From Mucilaginibacter flavus (lineage in GTDB: Bacteria > Bacteroidota > Bacteroidia > Sphingobacteriales > Sphingobacteriaceae), in contig NZ_JAUFPS010000012.1 in the NCBI RefSeq assembly GCF_030409315.1, forward strand, positions 295,820 through 359,819: a DNA stretch of 64,000 nucleotides, in the 5' to 3' direction. The notes below the pieces were generated by a model, which was given only the letters and a program-made list of their open reading frames with translations, was not told the DNA's origin and ran no database searches. Positions 35,868-45,170 of the stretch are shown in pieces (positions within the stretch are counted from its first letter, which is position 1; the number at the start of each line of letters is the position of its first letter). The position numbers were made by a program, and so were the translations under genes.

Positions 35868-36891
35868 ATGTGTAGATGTTAGAAGCTGTTTAAAAACGAT
35901 TAAATAAAACTACTATACCCCAGCGTCATTGCGAGGTATAAAATCCGGGGACTCTGAAAGTGGAAATGACGTAGATCACCTGGCGGCGAAGACTCACCCG
36001 CCAGCGCTACGCGCGGCACCCTCTCTTCGGCTTCGCCGGAAAGAGGGGTTTGAAAAGTTTATATTTTATTTAGATATACTTAGTAATCAGCGTTCAAACC
36101 CCTCTTTCCACCGCAGGTGAAGAGGGTGGCGGGCGTAGCCTCGCCGGGTGAGTCTTCGTCTGCGTTCAAAGCCAACCTTTGTCTAAAGTATTAAACGTCA
36201 TTGCGAGGCACGAAGCAACCCCTGACTGTACAGGGCGAATTTGCTTAGCCGATCTGTCTCATGGGAATTGCTTCGTGCCTACCCATGACGTAATTAAAGG
36301 GGTAAAAGCGTCTTTTTTGAGTGTTTTTACTCTTGATTTTATTGTAAATAAATGATTTCAAGATGGTTAACTAAAGTTTAACTTTTAAAAAAAAGCCAAA
36401 AAACTATCCGTCGGTAATAATTATCGATTAGGGCACCCCGGTACAAATGCGTGATGCCTTGATTATATAAAGCTGTACCCGAAGAGGTTAAAAAAAATGA
36501 CAGGCTACCCATCGGACAAATCTCTGTAAACAGGATCGTACCATACTTTCAGACTCAATTCTTCGGAACCATACTACCCTACAGGCAATAAGCACTATAA
36601 CACGATCGGCCACACTGTACAGCTTAGCACAAAGATACGTCATTTCACTTTCAGAGTCCGCCGGAATTTTTCCACTACCCATGACAAGTTGTAAAAAACA
36701 AAGAGGGCCGTCAGTCTGAGCCTGTCGACGACTCGCGCGCAGAGGCCTTCGCCCGCGCGCTTCGACAGGCTCAGCATGACCCCATTTTTTTGATGTTGTC
36801 ATTTCACTTTCAGAGTCCCTGGATTTACAAACTCGAAATGACGGCTTTTATAGGTTTTTTAAACAGCCTCTTAGGTTTCAGATGTGCAGAT
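35865..36891. repeat. MITE-like composite repeat element A with flanking direct repeats
   Basis: Element A (about 35881-36872) begins AGAAGCTGTTTAAAAA and ends with TTTTTTAAACAGCCTCTT, its reverse complement. Inside each end is a copy of CGTCATT(G/T)CGAG, about 10-17 bp, then a GGACTCTGAAAGTG block and GAAATGAC. Further inside are CCCTCTTCG/CCTCTTTCC facing arms (about 35985-36135), a GTCATTGCGAGGCACGAAGC hairpin (36198-36290) and a GAGCCTGTCGA/TCGACAGGCTC hairpin (36717-36776). The 12-bp direct repeats AGATGTG(T/C)AGAT flank it (35866-35877 and 36880-36891). No transposase is present. It has no credible gene. Confidence 0.7.
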
Positions 36892-37019
36892 TTTTTTTGC
36901 GGCTGGCTTTTATGGCGAGGACTCCTATCTAAAATGTAACATCAATATTTCAATGTACTGACAAACAAATCTCGCTATCCGAGGCTTCTATCTATACGTA
37001 ATTTTTAATAATTGATACT

Positions 37020-37970
37020 ATGGAACAGCGTGAATTAGGTTCATCGGGCATAAAAACAGCGCCTTTGGTTTTTGGTGGCAATGTGTTTGGATGGACGGTT
37101 AAAGGCAACGATAGCGCCCTTATTTTAGATGCTTTTTTAGATGCCGGTTTTAATACGGTAGATACCGCCGACGTATACTCAAAATGGGTGCCTGGCAACC
37201 AGGGCGGCGAATCTGAAACCGAGATTGGCAAATGGCTTAAACAAAGCGGCAAGCGCGATAAAGTAATTATTGCAACCAAGGTTGGCGGGGAGTTAGCCGC
37301 TGATAAAAAGGGACTTAAAAAAGACTATATCATTAAGGCCGCCGAGGACTCCTTAAAACGATTACAGACCGATTATATCGACTTATATCAATCTCATTTT
37401 GATGATGCGGAGACGCCCGTAGAAGAAAGCTTACGGGCATTTGATCAATTGATAAAAGATGGCAAGATAAGAGCCATAGGCGCATCAAACTTTTCTGTCG
37501 AACGCCTGCACGAGTCTTTAAAAGTAAGTCGCGAAAAAGGTTTAGCCGCTTACCAAACCCTGCAACCGGAGTATAACCTTTTTGACAGGGAAAAATACGA
37601 AACCACTATTGAGCCATTCATCAGGGAGCAAAACTTAGGTATAATTAGCTATTTTTCGCTCGCGAGCGGTTTTTTAAGCGGCAAGTACCGTTCTGAAGCG
37701 GATTTGGAAGGTACTAACCGTGGGGCTATGGTAAAAAAATATCTTAGCGATAGAGGCACCCGCATTTTAAAGGCGCTTGATGAGGTATCTACCCAATACA
37801 AAACCAAGCCCGCGGCTGTAGCTTTGGCCTGGCTCATTGCAAGGCCAAGTGTAACGGCGCCCATTGTGAGCGCAACCAGCTTAAACCAGCTACAGGAACT
37901 TACACAAGCCGCCACTTTACAATTAAACAATGAGGCTATCGAGGTTTTAACCGCAGCCAGTGCATATTAA
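37020..37970 (+). CDS. Aldo/keto reductase (YajO/GSP69-like)
   Basis: 316 residues. Tetrad: Asp in NTVDTADVYS, Tyr in the same motif, Lys in IIATKVGG and His in LYQSHFDD. The C-terminal NADP-binding part APIVSATSLNQLQEL is complete. It reduces a carbonyl substrate that is not identifiable from sequence alone. A strong terminator follows. It is unrelated to the other two reductases in the window by more than family resemblance. Confidence 0.92.
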   Translation: MEQRELGSSGIKTAPLVFGGNVFGWTVKGNDSALILDAFLDAGFNTVDTADVYSKWVPGNQGGESETEIGKWLKQSGKRDKVIIATKVGGELAADKKGLKKDYIIKAAEDSLKRLQTDYIDLYQSHFDDAETPVEESLRAFDQLIKDGKIRAIGASNFSVERLHESLKVSREKGLAAYQTLQPEYNLFDREKYETTIEPFIREQNLGIISYFSLASGFLSGKYRSEADLEGTNRGAMVKKYLSDRGTRILKALDEVSTQYKTKPAAVALAWLIARPSVTAPIVSATSLNQLQELTQAATLQLNNEAIEVLTAASAY

Positions 37971-37979
37971 TTTTTGATT

Positions 37980-38011
37980 AAAAGAGCGCGCTTTGAAAGT
38001 TGCGCTCTTTT
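37980..38011 (+). terminator. Terminator of the aldo/keto reductase gene
   Basis: Perfect 10-bp stem AAAAGAGCGC/GCGCTCTTTT with a 12-nt loop and downstream T-rich tail. Confidence 0.85.
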
Positions 38012-38225
38012 GGTTTCCCCTCCCTACTCCAATTAGCTCTTTTAATACTACCTATTGCTTAATAATTAGCAATCTCCTCAAATTTAATTATTAAACAATT
38101 AAACGTAACTATTTGACCGTTTGAGCAAATAAATCGTTTTTTATCAAAAAAAATCCCTTAATTAACCTATCCTTTTTGTTCATTTATACGTAAAGGCTAT
38201 CTGTATAATTAATTTTTTGTATTAA

Positions 38226-39992
38226 ATGGAAAAGCTAAAACGAATTATAGGTTATGGCAATCCAGCTTTATCGCTCGAAAACAAACTTTTTAACGCTGTC
38301 TCTTTATTTATTGCACTAAACAGCGTTATTTCAATGGTGGTTAATATTTCGCTGGGGTTTCCCTTGGGTTTAATATTGGCCAATGCATTCATTATTTCGT
38401 TTTCAACTTTCGCATATTACCAAAGCAGATTTATAGGATATAAGGAGAGCGTGGTGTACGTATACATTGGTATGGGTATCGCGGCCATTTTCCCGGGCTG
38501 GTTTTTTAATGGAGGCCTACATGGCTCAACAACGCAGATCGGTATATTTTTGATCGTATTAATCACCCTGCTTGTAAAACAACGCTACCATTATATTTTT
38601 ATAGGTTTATTAGCAGCCTCATTTATTACCTGCTATTATTTAGAAAAAGCACACCCCGATTGGATCAAAGGCGCGGGTGATAAATCGGCCAATGAGCAGG
38701 ACCTTATTTCATCTGCCATACTTAACATTGTATTGGTAGGTTTACTAATTGGCTTCATCAAAAAAAGCCACGAAGCCGATAAAAGCAGCCTCATTCAAAA
38801 AAGTGAGGAATTACAGCAATCACAAGTGCAACTCCGTGCCTCAAAAGAGGAAGCCGAGGCGGCAACGTTTGCTAAATCAAACTTTTTGGCAAATATGAGC
38901 CATGAAATACGCACGCCTTTAAACGGCATTATCGGGGCATCGCAGTTACTGTCACGGTCCTCACTTACGCATGAGCAGCAGGAGCTTTTACAAACCTTAC
39001 AGTCAAGTGGCCACATCCTCATCAACATTATTAGCGATATACTTGATATTTCAAAAATAGAGGCCGATAAACTGGTGATTACCCCGGTTACTACCAATAT
39101 AAGGCACTGCGTTAAAACCATTATTGACATCAGCATGCCTGGCATTACCAGCCAGCATAAGCCAATTATATTGAGCTACATTATTGACGATAACGTAGCC
39201 GAATTTGTTAAGGTTGATGAAGGCCGGGTACAGCAAATTTTGGTTAACCTGATAGGTAATGCCATTAAGTTTACCGATGAAGGCAATGTTACCGTAACCG
39301 TAAAAGGATCAGAAATAAAAGATGGGATTCAAAATATCAGTTTCCATGTAAAGGATGATGGTATCGGCATTAGCCAGGAATCATTAACACAATTGTTTAA
39401 ACCATTTACCCAGGTGAACACAACCGCGTTGCGCAAATACGGCGGCACAGGCCTCGGCTTATCTATCTGTAAAAAATTAGTGGAATTGATGGATGGTAAA
39501 ATTTGGGCCATTAGCAAGGAAGCGCAGGGATCGTTGTTCATTTTTACGCTGCCCTTGCAGGTAACCAGCCCGGAAACCACACCATTGGTTGAGCCAGATA
39601 ATAAAGAAGCTTTCAAATACAGGCCGCTAAAAATCCTGTTAGCAGAGGATAACAAAATGAATCAATTGATAGCCAGCAAAATATTTAAAAAGGTTGGCTA
39701 TAACATTGATATTGCTGAAAACGGTGTGGATGCCATTAACATGCTTGATAAGCAGCCCTACGATCTTATTTTTATGGACATACAAATGCCCGAAATGGAT
39801 GGACTGCAAGCTACCCGCAGCATTATCAAAAAACACGGCAAAAGCGCGCCGCCCATTATTGCCATGACTGCCAACGTTTTAAGCGAAGATGAAAATGAAT
39901 GCACCATGGCAGGCATGAAAGATTTTGTAAGTAAACCCTTCACCTTTGAACGGCTGGAAAACGTGATCCAGAAATGGACAAATGTTAAATAG
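38226..39992 (+). CDS. Hybrid sensor histidine kinase
   Basis: 588 residues. About six transmembrane helices make up residues 20-180 without a periplasmic sensor domain; a coiled coil (about 185-215) follows. The HisKA box [15 protein letters not shown] carries the phosphoacceptor His226. HATPase motifs include [13 protein letters not shown] (N box), DDGIGI and [13 protein letters not shown]-terminal receiver domain (about 468-585) has the acidic LLAEDN, the phosphoacceptor Asp518 in [13 protein letters not shown], and Lys in VSKPF. No response regulator with a DNA-binding output is adjacent, so the phosphorelay partner is unknown. Confidence 0.95.
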   Translation: MEKLKRIIGYGNPALSLENKLFNAVSLFIALNSVISMVVNISLGFPLGLILANAFIISFSTFAYYQSRFIGYKESVVYVYIGMGIAAIFPGWFFNGGLHGSTTQIGIFLIVLITLLVKQRYHYIFIGLLAASFITCYYLEKAHPDWIKGAGDKSANEQDLISSAILNIVLVGLLIGFIKKSHEADKSSLIQKSEELQQSQVQLRASKEEAEAATFAKSNFLANMSHEIRTPLNGIIGASQLLSRSSLTHEQQELLQTLQSSGHILINIISDILDISKIEADKLVITPVTTNIRHCVKTIIDISMPGITSQHKPIILSYIIDDNVAEFVKVDEGRVQQILVNLIGNAIKFTDEGNVTVTVKGSEIKDGIQNISFHVKDDGIGISQESLTQLFKPFTQVNTTALRKYGGTGLGLSICKKLVELMDGKIWAISKEAQGSLFIFTLPLQVTSPETTPLVEPDNKEAFKYRPLKILLAEDNKMNQLIASKIFKKVGYNIDIAENGVDAINMLDKQPYDLIFMDIQMPEMDGLQATRSIIKKHGKSAPPIIAMTANVLSEDENECTMAGMKDFVSKPFTFERLENVIQKWTNVK

Positions 39993-40077
39993 TAGTTTTA
40001 TGCCAGTGGTTTGTTAATTTTTTAATCGGGTAAAACTTGCAGCTCTTTTTAGGGGTTTGTTTCTGTAAAATTGTATT

Positions 40078-40899
40078 ATGAAACAAACCATTTTAATAAC
40101 CGGGGCGTCAACAGGCATTGGTAACGCTACTGCCCTGTTTTTTGCCAATAAAGGCTGGCAGGTTGCAGCCACCATGCGCAACACCGATGGGCAGAATAAA
40201 CTACAAGCGCACCCAAACATAAAACTATACACGCTTGATGTTACCAATACCGAAAGTGTAAATAGTGCCATCAGCAACGCCATTGCCGATTTTGGACAGA
40301 TAGATATATTGCTAAATAATGCCGGCTACGGCCTTGTTGGGCCTTTGGAGCCGGTTAGCGATGAGGATATCATGAAACAGTTTAACACCAATTTATTTGG
40401 TGTTTTCCGCACCATTAAAGCGGTACTGCCTGGTATGAAAGCGCAAAAAAGCGGGGTTATCATAAACGTTACATCTATAGGCGGTTTGGTGGGCTTGCCA
40501 TTTAACAGCCTGTACCATGCTACCAAGTTTGGTTTGGATGGCTTTTCTGAATCGCTTAAATATGAGTTGATGCCATTTAATATTAAAGTAAAAGTGGTAG
40601 CGCCCGGCGGTGTGGTAACCGATTTTGTGACCAGATCACTCCATACTACCATTAAAGAGGGCGAGGTAACGGATTATGATGCCGCCCTGGCCAAGGTTTG
40701 GGAAGGGTTTGATAAAGGACGCCCCAACTATTCGCAACCCGATTTGATTGCAGACGTGATTTACAAAGCCGCCACCGATGGTAAAGATCAGCTTCGTTAC
40801 CTTGCCGGTAAAGACGCGGAGGGCTTGTACGACGCCTGGAAACAAATGAACAACGAAGATTTTTTCAATATGGTTGCCGGCAACTTCGGCTTGATATAG
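40078..40899 (+). CDS. Short-chain dehydrogenase/reductase
   Basis: 273 residues of a classical SDR: NAD(P)-binding TGASTGIGNATA near residue 8, NNAGYG near 81, catalytic Ser in NVTSIGG and YxxxK in YHATKFG near 155. The alternative activity is unspecified. It lies 84 bp upstream of an AraC regulator whose operator-like direct repeats occupy that gap. Confidence 0.93.
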   Translation: MKQTILITGASTGIGNATALFFANKGWQVAATMRNTDGQNKLQAHPNIKLYTLDVTNTESVNSAISNAIADFGQIDILLNNAGYGLVGPLEPVSDEDIMKQFNTNLFGVFRTIKAVLPGMKAQKSGVIINVTSIGGLVGLPFNSLYHATKFGLDGFSESLKYELMPFNIKVKVVAPGGVVTDFVTRSLHTTIKEGEVTDYDAALAKVWEGFDKGRPNYSQPDLIADVIYKAATDGKDQLRYLAGKDAEGLYDAWKQMNNEDFFNMVAGNFGLI

Positions 40900-40903
40900 T
40901 TAT

Positions 40904-40978
40904 TTACACTAATCAGTAAATAGTACCATTCATTATTGCAATAGTACCATTAGTGTAATGGTATTGTATATAACTTTG
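40904..40978 (+). promoter_or_regulatory. AraC gene promoter with 21-bp-spaced direct repeats and dyads
   Basis: TAGTACCATT occurs at 40921-40930 and 40942-40951, exactly 21 bp apart (two helical turns). TTACACTAAT (40904-40913) is the perfect complement of ATTAGTGTAA (40949-40958), and CCATTAGTGTAATGG (40947-40961) is a dyad. The -7 element TAACTTTG (40971-40978) is exact and ends 4 nt before the araC ATG at 40983. Spacing of two helical turns is typical for AraC-type half-sites, so autoregulation is likely. Confidence 0.6.
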
Positions 40979-40982
40979 AGGC

Positions 40983-41858
40983 ATGATGCAAAGCATTCCG
41001 GTTTATGATATTTGTTCCCTGTCTGACGTTAGGCAGGACGACCTGTTAGTAAGCCGGTTTGCTCCTTATCTCGATTCGCACAAAAAGCTATTTTTTCCGC
41101 ACAGACACTCTTTTTACCACCTGGTGTTATTTACAGAAGGCAGCGGCAGCCATACTATTGATTTTGAAAGCTTTGAGGTAACACCCGGTCAAATTTATTT
41201 TATGATACCGGGGCAGGTACACTCCTGGCATTTTGAAGGCTTTACAGATGGGTATATCATTAATTTTTCTGAGGATTTTATCCAGTCGTTTGTATTACAA
41301 CCCGCGTACCTGCATAACTTTTCATTTTTTAGCGGGAGTTTGAAAGATGCCGTTATCAACCTGCCTAAGGATAGTTTCAACATGGTGAGGACGGTATTAG
41401 AAAACATCCTTACCGAGATCATTAAACCCGCCACCGGTGGCAGCGATATGGTACGTTCACTCATGTTGCAAATGTTTATTCACATTAACAGGCTCAATGC
41501 CAATCCGGATGTGAGCATTAAACCTACTTACAACCAAACACTGCTTAAAAACTATCAAAATTTAATAGAGCAGCATTATATAGATATTAAACTACCAAAG
41601 GATTACGCCGAACTGCTTTACATCACCCCAAATCATCTTAACGCGGTTTGTAAAGACCTTGTAGGGCTTTCGGCAGGGGAGTTGATCCGCAACCGTACTT
41701 TATTGGAAGCCAAACGGATGTTGGTAAACCCCAAACTGAGTATCAGCGAGATATCACTTAAACTAAACTTTAGCGATAACTCTTACTTTACCAAATTTTT
41801 TAAAAAAGCAGAAGGCATCAATCCCGAAGAATTCAGGAAACAGATATTAAAAAATTAA
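40983..41858 (+). CDS. AraC-family transcriptional regulator
   Basis: 291 residues. The N-terminal cupin-like sensing domain has FPHRHSFYHLVLF and FYMIPGQVHSW-like strands (about 38-90). The C-terminal pair of helix-turn-helices spans LPKDYAELLYITPNHLNAVCKD and SISEISLKLNFSDNSYFTKFFKKAEG (given in part). The effector is unknown. The preceding SDR and the operator repeats suggest that it regulates itself and perhaps the SDR. The next gene starts 4 bp after its stop. Confidence 0.94.
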   Translation: MMQSIPVYDICSLSDVRQDDLLVSRFAPYLDSHKKLFFPHRHSFYHLVLFTEGSGSHTIDFESFEVTPGQIYFMIPGQVHSWHFEGFTDGYIINFSEDFIQSFVLQPAYLHNFSFFSGSLKDAVINLPKDSFNMVRTVLENILTEIIKPATGGSDMVRSLMLQMFIHINRLNANPDVSIKPTYNQTLLKNYQNLIEQHYIDIKLPKDYAELLYITPNHLNAVCKDLVGLSAGELIRNRTLLEAKRMLVNPKLSISEISLKLNFSDNSYFTKFFKKAEGINPEEFRKQILKN

Positions 41859-41862
41859 AATT

Positions 41863-42279
41863 ATGGATACGATCATGGAAAATAAAGAATACAAACTGGC
41901 AGCCTGGCCTGCCATAGTACACGCCAAATGCCCCCGTTGTCGTCGTGGCGATTTATTTATCAACAGCATGTATGGTTTTAAAGGCCAGGAGATGCATAAA
42001 ACGTGTTCACATTGCGGTTTAACCTATGAGCGCGAACCCGGCTACTTTTACGTGGCTATGTTTGTGAGTTATGCTTTAAACGTTGCTGAAATGGTTACAC
42101 TTGCTGTGGCCATTCATGTGCTGAGCGGCAGCAATAATCCATGGGTATATTGCAGTATTATATTGGCTGTGGCTGTAATATTGTCTCCTTTTAACTTCAG
42201 GTATTCAAGGGTGGCTTTATTACACTGGCTTACACCAGGCTTGCATTACCATCCCGAAATGAGTAAGGATAATTTATAA
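41863..42279 (+). CDS. DUF983 membrane protein
   Basis: 138 residues with an N-terminal zinc ribbon (CPRCRRGDLF and CSHCGLTYER) followed by two transmembrane helices near 65-85 and 95-113. This is the layout of DUF983, whose function is unknown. It begins 4 bp after the AraC stop and is probably cotranscribed with it. Confidence 0.92.
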   Translation: MDTIMENKEYKLAAWPAIVHAKCPRCRRGDLFINSMYGFKGQEMHKTCSHCGLTYEREPGYFYVAMFVSYALNVAEMVTLAVAIHVLSGSNNPWVYCSIILAVAVILSPFNFRYSRVALLHWLTPGLHYHPEMSKDNL

Positions 42280-42353
42280 CCGGTTAAACCCCGCGTATTT
42301 GTTTTCGTCAAAATTATAACAGTTCACATTTACCGGACTTAATTTTTTGAGTT

Positions 42354-42503
42354 ATGAAAACGAAACTAAACACCATAAAAGCCGATATGTACAGGGTATT
42401 TGTACTTGGTAATGCCGATAACGTTCAATTAGCAAAAGCGTACTTTTTGTTAGCAATCCCATTGCTAACCGTATTTTTCACTTTGGGGCGTTTTAAATTT
42501 TAA
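42354..42503 (+). CDS. Putative small membrane peptide (49 aa)
   Basis: A 49-codon frame from ATG at 42354 to TAA at 42503. It has a charged N-terminal half (MKTKLNTIKADMYRV) and a hydrophobic C-terminal helix (YFLLAIPLLTVFFTLGRF). It lies alone in the gap after DUF983 and an imperfect hairpin (42533-42571) follows. The size makes it uncertain; no homologue is known to me. Confidence 0.45.
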   Translation: MKTKLNTIKADMYRVFVLGNADNVQLAKAYFLLAIPLLTVFFTLGRFKF

Positions 42504-42608
42504 CCCCGAGCTGTATTTAGCGGCACCATAAAACAAGCAAGCCCTTACATTACTGTAATGGCTGCTTGCAACTGTTCCCTAACTAAATTAAACTAAAATT
42601 AACTGACT

Positions 42609-42935
42609 TTATTTGAACTTTTGGGGCGATTCTAAATGATTCATGGCCATTTGAAACTGATACAGGTAACTATACGTTTTGACTGCGCAGTTTTGCTCAA
42701 ACTCAAAGCCCATGTTTAATTCTATAGATGCTGCTCTTTTTAATCCGGTAAGGATAAACGGGCTGGTTTGAGTAACAGCCACAACAGTATCTTCAGTGCT
42801 TTTGCCGTCTGACCTGGGCGAAGTAAACTCATCTGTTTGTGCCTGACTCTTGCTGTCGGAAGCAAACATGTTGGCGCATGCGATCAAAATGAGCGAGGCG
42901 CATACAAAAAATAAAAAATGGTAAAAAAGTTTCAT
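42609..42935 (-). CDS. Small hypothetical lipoprotein
   Basis: 108 residues with a lipobox LIAC (Cys20). The mature part has a short acidic/Ser-rich linker and a segment NCAVKTYSYLYQFQMAMNHL. No family is recognised. It is transcribed alone. Two perfect dyads lie upstream (42950-42963 and 43037-43052). Confidence 0.65.
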   Translation of the reverse strand: MKLFYHFLFFVCASLILIACANMFASDSKSQAQTDEFTSPRSDGKSTEDTVVAVTQTSPFILTGLKRAASIELNMGFEFEQNCAVKTYSYLYQFQMAMNHLESPQKFK

Positions 42936-42949
42936 AGTGATAGGGGTAT

Positions 42950-43052
42950 TAAGTGTACACTTAGGTGTTAACTAAATGTTACTTCAAAGATAAGGCTTCA
43001 TGTTTAAAAAACATACGGGGATTTCACCCAAAATCGTGCGTATTTTTACGCA
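42950..43052 (-). promoter_or_regulatory. Two perfect dyads upstream of the small lipoprotein gene
   Basis: TAAGTGTACACTTA (42950-42963) is a 14-bp perfect palindrome 15-28 nt before the ATG. TGCGTATTTTTACGCA (43037-43052) is a 6+4+6 dyad about 100 nt upstream. Between them the sequence ACGGGGATTTCACCC resembles the region ACCCGTATTTACCCC upstream of the small protein gene at 47400. They are operator candidates; the proteins are unknown. Confidence 0.4.
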
Positions 43053-43171
43053 ATCTTCAAGAAAATTAGGTTTAGATTGAAATTAGTTTTTCCCAAACAA
43101 GGAATAATTGAATTTAAGATAACAGTATCCCAAGCAATAGTTACTACAAACTGATATCTAAAAACTGCAAA

Positions 43172-45007
43172 CTACCTATACCCGGCCGCCTGCAAATCAA
43201 AAAGTTCGGCATAGCGGCCTCCTTTAAGCAGCAATTCTTCATGGCTGCCAATTTCTATCAATTGGCCTTTTTCCAAAACCAATATCCTATCAGCCATACG
43301 TACGGTACTAAAACGATGGGAAATGAGTACCGCCGACCGGCCTTTGGTTAGCTCGGCAAAACGCTCAAAAACATTAAATTCAGCACGGGCATCCAATGCC
43401 GATGTTGGTTCGTCTAATATCAGCAACTGAGCGTCGCGCATGTAAGCACGTGCCAAGGCTACTTTTTGCCATTCGCCACCAGATAGTTCAACACCGTCGG
43501 CAAAGCGCTTTCCTAATTGCTGATCATAGGCACCGGGTAGCTTGGCGGCCAATACATCGGCCAGACTCTGACGCGCCGAGTTCTCTATCAGAGGGCGGTT
43601 TTCGGCCTCGCTTATTTTACCTACAGCAATATTCTGAGCAAAGCTCATCTGGTACCGCAAATAATCCTGAAAAATAATACCAACATTAAGTCTCAAATCG
43701 GCAAGGTCATACTCGCGCAAGTCGATACCATCTAATAAAATCCGCCCTTCGGTAGGGTCATACAATCTCGACAGTAATTTTACAAGGGTGGTTTTACCTG
43801 CACCGTTCTCCCCTACCAGTGCCAGTTTTTCGCCTGGGTAAAGCGTAAAATTCAGGTAGCGGTTTGCCCATCTTTCGGAGTTAATATATCTGAAACCAAC
43901 ATTTTCAAAGGTGAAACCGTGCTGTATAACTTTAGGAAAAGGCAATGCGTTTGCAGCCATCGTTATTTTAGGCTCGATCTCGAAAAACTCAAAAAAGTCG
44001 CGCAAGTATATTGCCCCTTGCGATACCGCTGTAAAACGGGTTAAAATACCTTCTAACAAAGCCCGTAATTGCCGGAATGAACCTGCAAGAAAAGCAAGTT
44101 CGCCAATAGTAACGCTACCGTTTACTGCTCTGTAAATGATTACCACATAAGCACCGTAGTATCCTAAACTGCCCAGCATGGCAAAAAAAGTTCCCCATAA
44201 TGATCGTTTAATAGTTAGGCGCCTGTTATCGTCATAAAACTTGCCGGATAATTCCTTAAAACGGTTGATGATGAAACCCGAAAGATCAAAGATCTTAACC
44301 TCTTTAGCCGTTTCATCGCTGGCACCCAGGTATCGGATATAATCCAACTCGCGGCGCTCTGGTGTTTGACCACGGGTGAGCGCGTAGCTGCGATCATTAA
44401 AATACGATTCACCTAAAAAAGCCGGGATAATGGCTATCAATAATAAAACTATCAGCGATGGATTAAAAGTCATTAAGCCAACGGCTAAAAAGCCCATGGT
44501 GATCAAATCCTGTACCTGGCTCATCACCTGCGACAGTAGTATAGTGCGCCCTACCGTTTGTTGCCTGGCCCGCTCCAGTTTATCATAAAACACCGAATCT
44601 TCAAACTGATCAAGATCAAGCGTTGCCGCGTGTTCCATAATCTTTACCGAAGTGTGGTTGCTAAACAAATCGCCAAGCAAACTATCCATAAGCGTAATAG
44701 CCCGGCTCAAAGCATCGGTAAGTATAGCCAATGCAAACTCCAGCCCAACCAATTCCCAAAGCGGGGTTAAATCCTTAACGGGCGCGTGGCTTATAAAAAC
44801 TACCTTATCAATAATAAGCTTACCAACGTATAACAAACCGAGGGGCATTGCAGATCGGGCAATTCGTAACAGCGCGTTAACTACCGTCATCCATGGGCTG
44901 GTTTGCCGTACCAGCTTAAAAAAAGCCGGCAGGTTTTTAAGCGCTTCAAATCGTTCCTTTAAAGTAACCTGGTTTATGGTATTTTTGGGCGGGCGGTTAG
45001 TATTCAA
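43172..45007 (-). CDS. ABC transporter, fused permease and ATPase
   Basis: 611 residues. The membrane domain (about 35-330) has the helices of type I exporters. The ATPase has Walker A GENGAGKT near 405, signature LSGGEWQK near 512, Walker B LLILDEPTSALD near 536 and the H-loop LISHRF near 570. The frame starts with TTG at 45007 (MNTNRPPKN); the next ATG is 40 residues later, inside the first helix region. The stop TAG is followed by TTTGCAG repeats. Probably a homodimeric exporter; substrate unknown. Confidence 0.93.
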   Translation of the reverse strand: MNTNRPPKNTINQVTLKERFEALKNLPAFFKLVRQTSPWMTVVNALLRIARSAMPLGLLYVGKLIIDKVVFISHAPVKDLTPLWELVGLEFALAILTDALSRAITLMDSLLGDLFSNHTSVKIMEHAATLDLDQFEDSVFYDKLERARQQTVGRTILLSQVMSQVQDLITMGFLAVGLMTFNPSLIVLLLIAIIPAFLGESYFNDRSYALTRGQTPERRELDYIRYLGASDETAKEVKIFDLSGFIINRFKELSGKFYDDNRRLTIKRSLWGTFFAMLGSLGYYGAYVVIIYRAVNGSVTIGELAFLAGSFRQLRALLEGILTRFTAVSQGAIYLRDFFEFFEIEPKITMAANALPFPKVIQHGFTFENVGFRYINSERWANRYLNFTLYPGEKLALVGENGAGKTTLVKLLSRLYDPTEGRILLDGIDLREYDLADLRLNVGIIFQDYLRYQMSFAQNIAVGKISEAENRPLIENSARQSLADVLAAKLPGAYDQQLGKRFADGVELSGGEWQKVALARAYMRDAQLLILDEPTSALDARAEFNVFERFAELTKGRSAVLISHRFSTVRMADRILVLEKGQLIEIGSHEELLLKGGRYAELFDLQAAGYR

Positions 45008-45036
45008 TATTTTATAGCTTTGGGTAATGCTTTAAG

Positions 45037-45044
45037 CAAATTTA
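45037..45044 (-). promoter_or_regulatory. Putative ABC transporter promoter -7 element
   Basis: TAAATTTG on the minus strand matches TAnnTTTG exactly and lies 30 nt before the proposed TTG start. The -33 region is not well matched. Confidence 0.4.
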
Positions 45045-45129
45045 ACCTATTTGTAAACTCACCATGTTAATTGGCGTGTATTTTACATTCTGTTGTTATT
45101 TCTTTTAAATACAAAATAAGTGTATTCCA

Positions 45130-45162
45130 TTTGCTTCAGGGCAAAATAAACCCTTACTTTTG
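45130..45162 (+). promoter_or_regulatory. Promoter of the HAD hydrolase gene
   Basis: TTTG (45130-45133), 21-nt spacer and TACTTTTG (45155-45162) match both blocks of the Bacteroidota promoter consensus. The -7 element ends 8 nt before the ATG, so the mRNA leader would be 0-5 nt long. Confidence 0.65.
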
Positions 45163-45170
45163 CCGCCAGC

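Noticed and set aside
35929..36802. Frames inside the FUSC-downstream repeats
   Set aside because: They consist of repeat units (CGTCATTGCGAG and GC-rich palindromes) read as codons.
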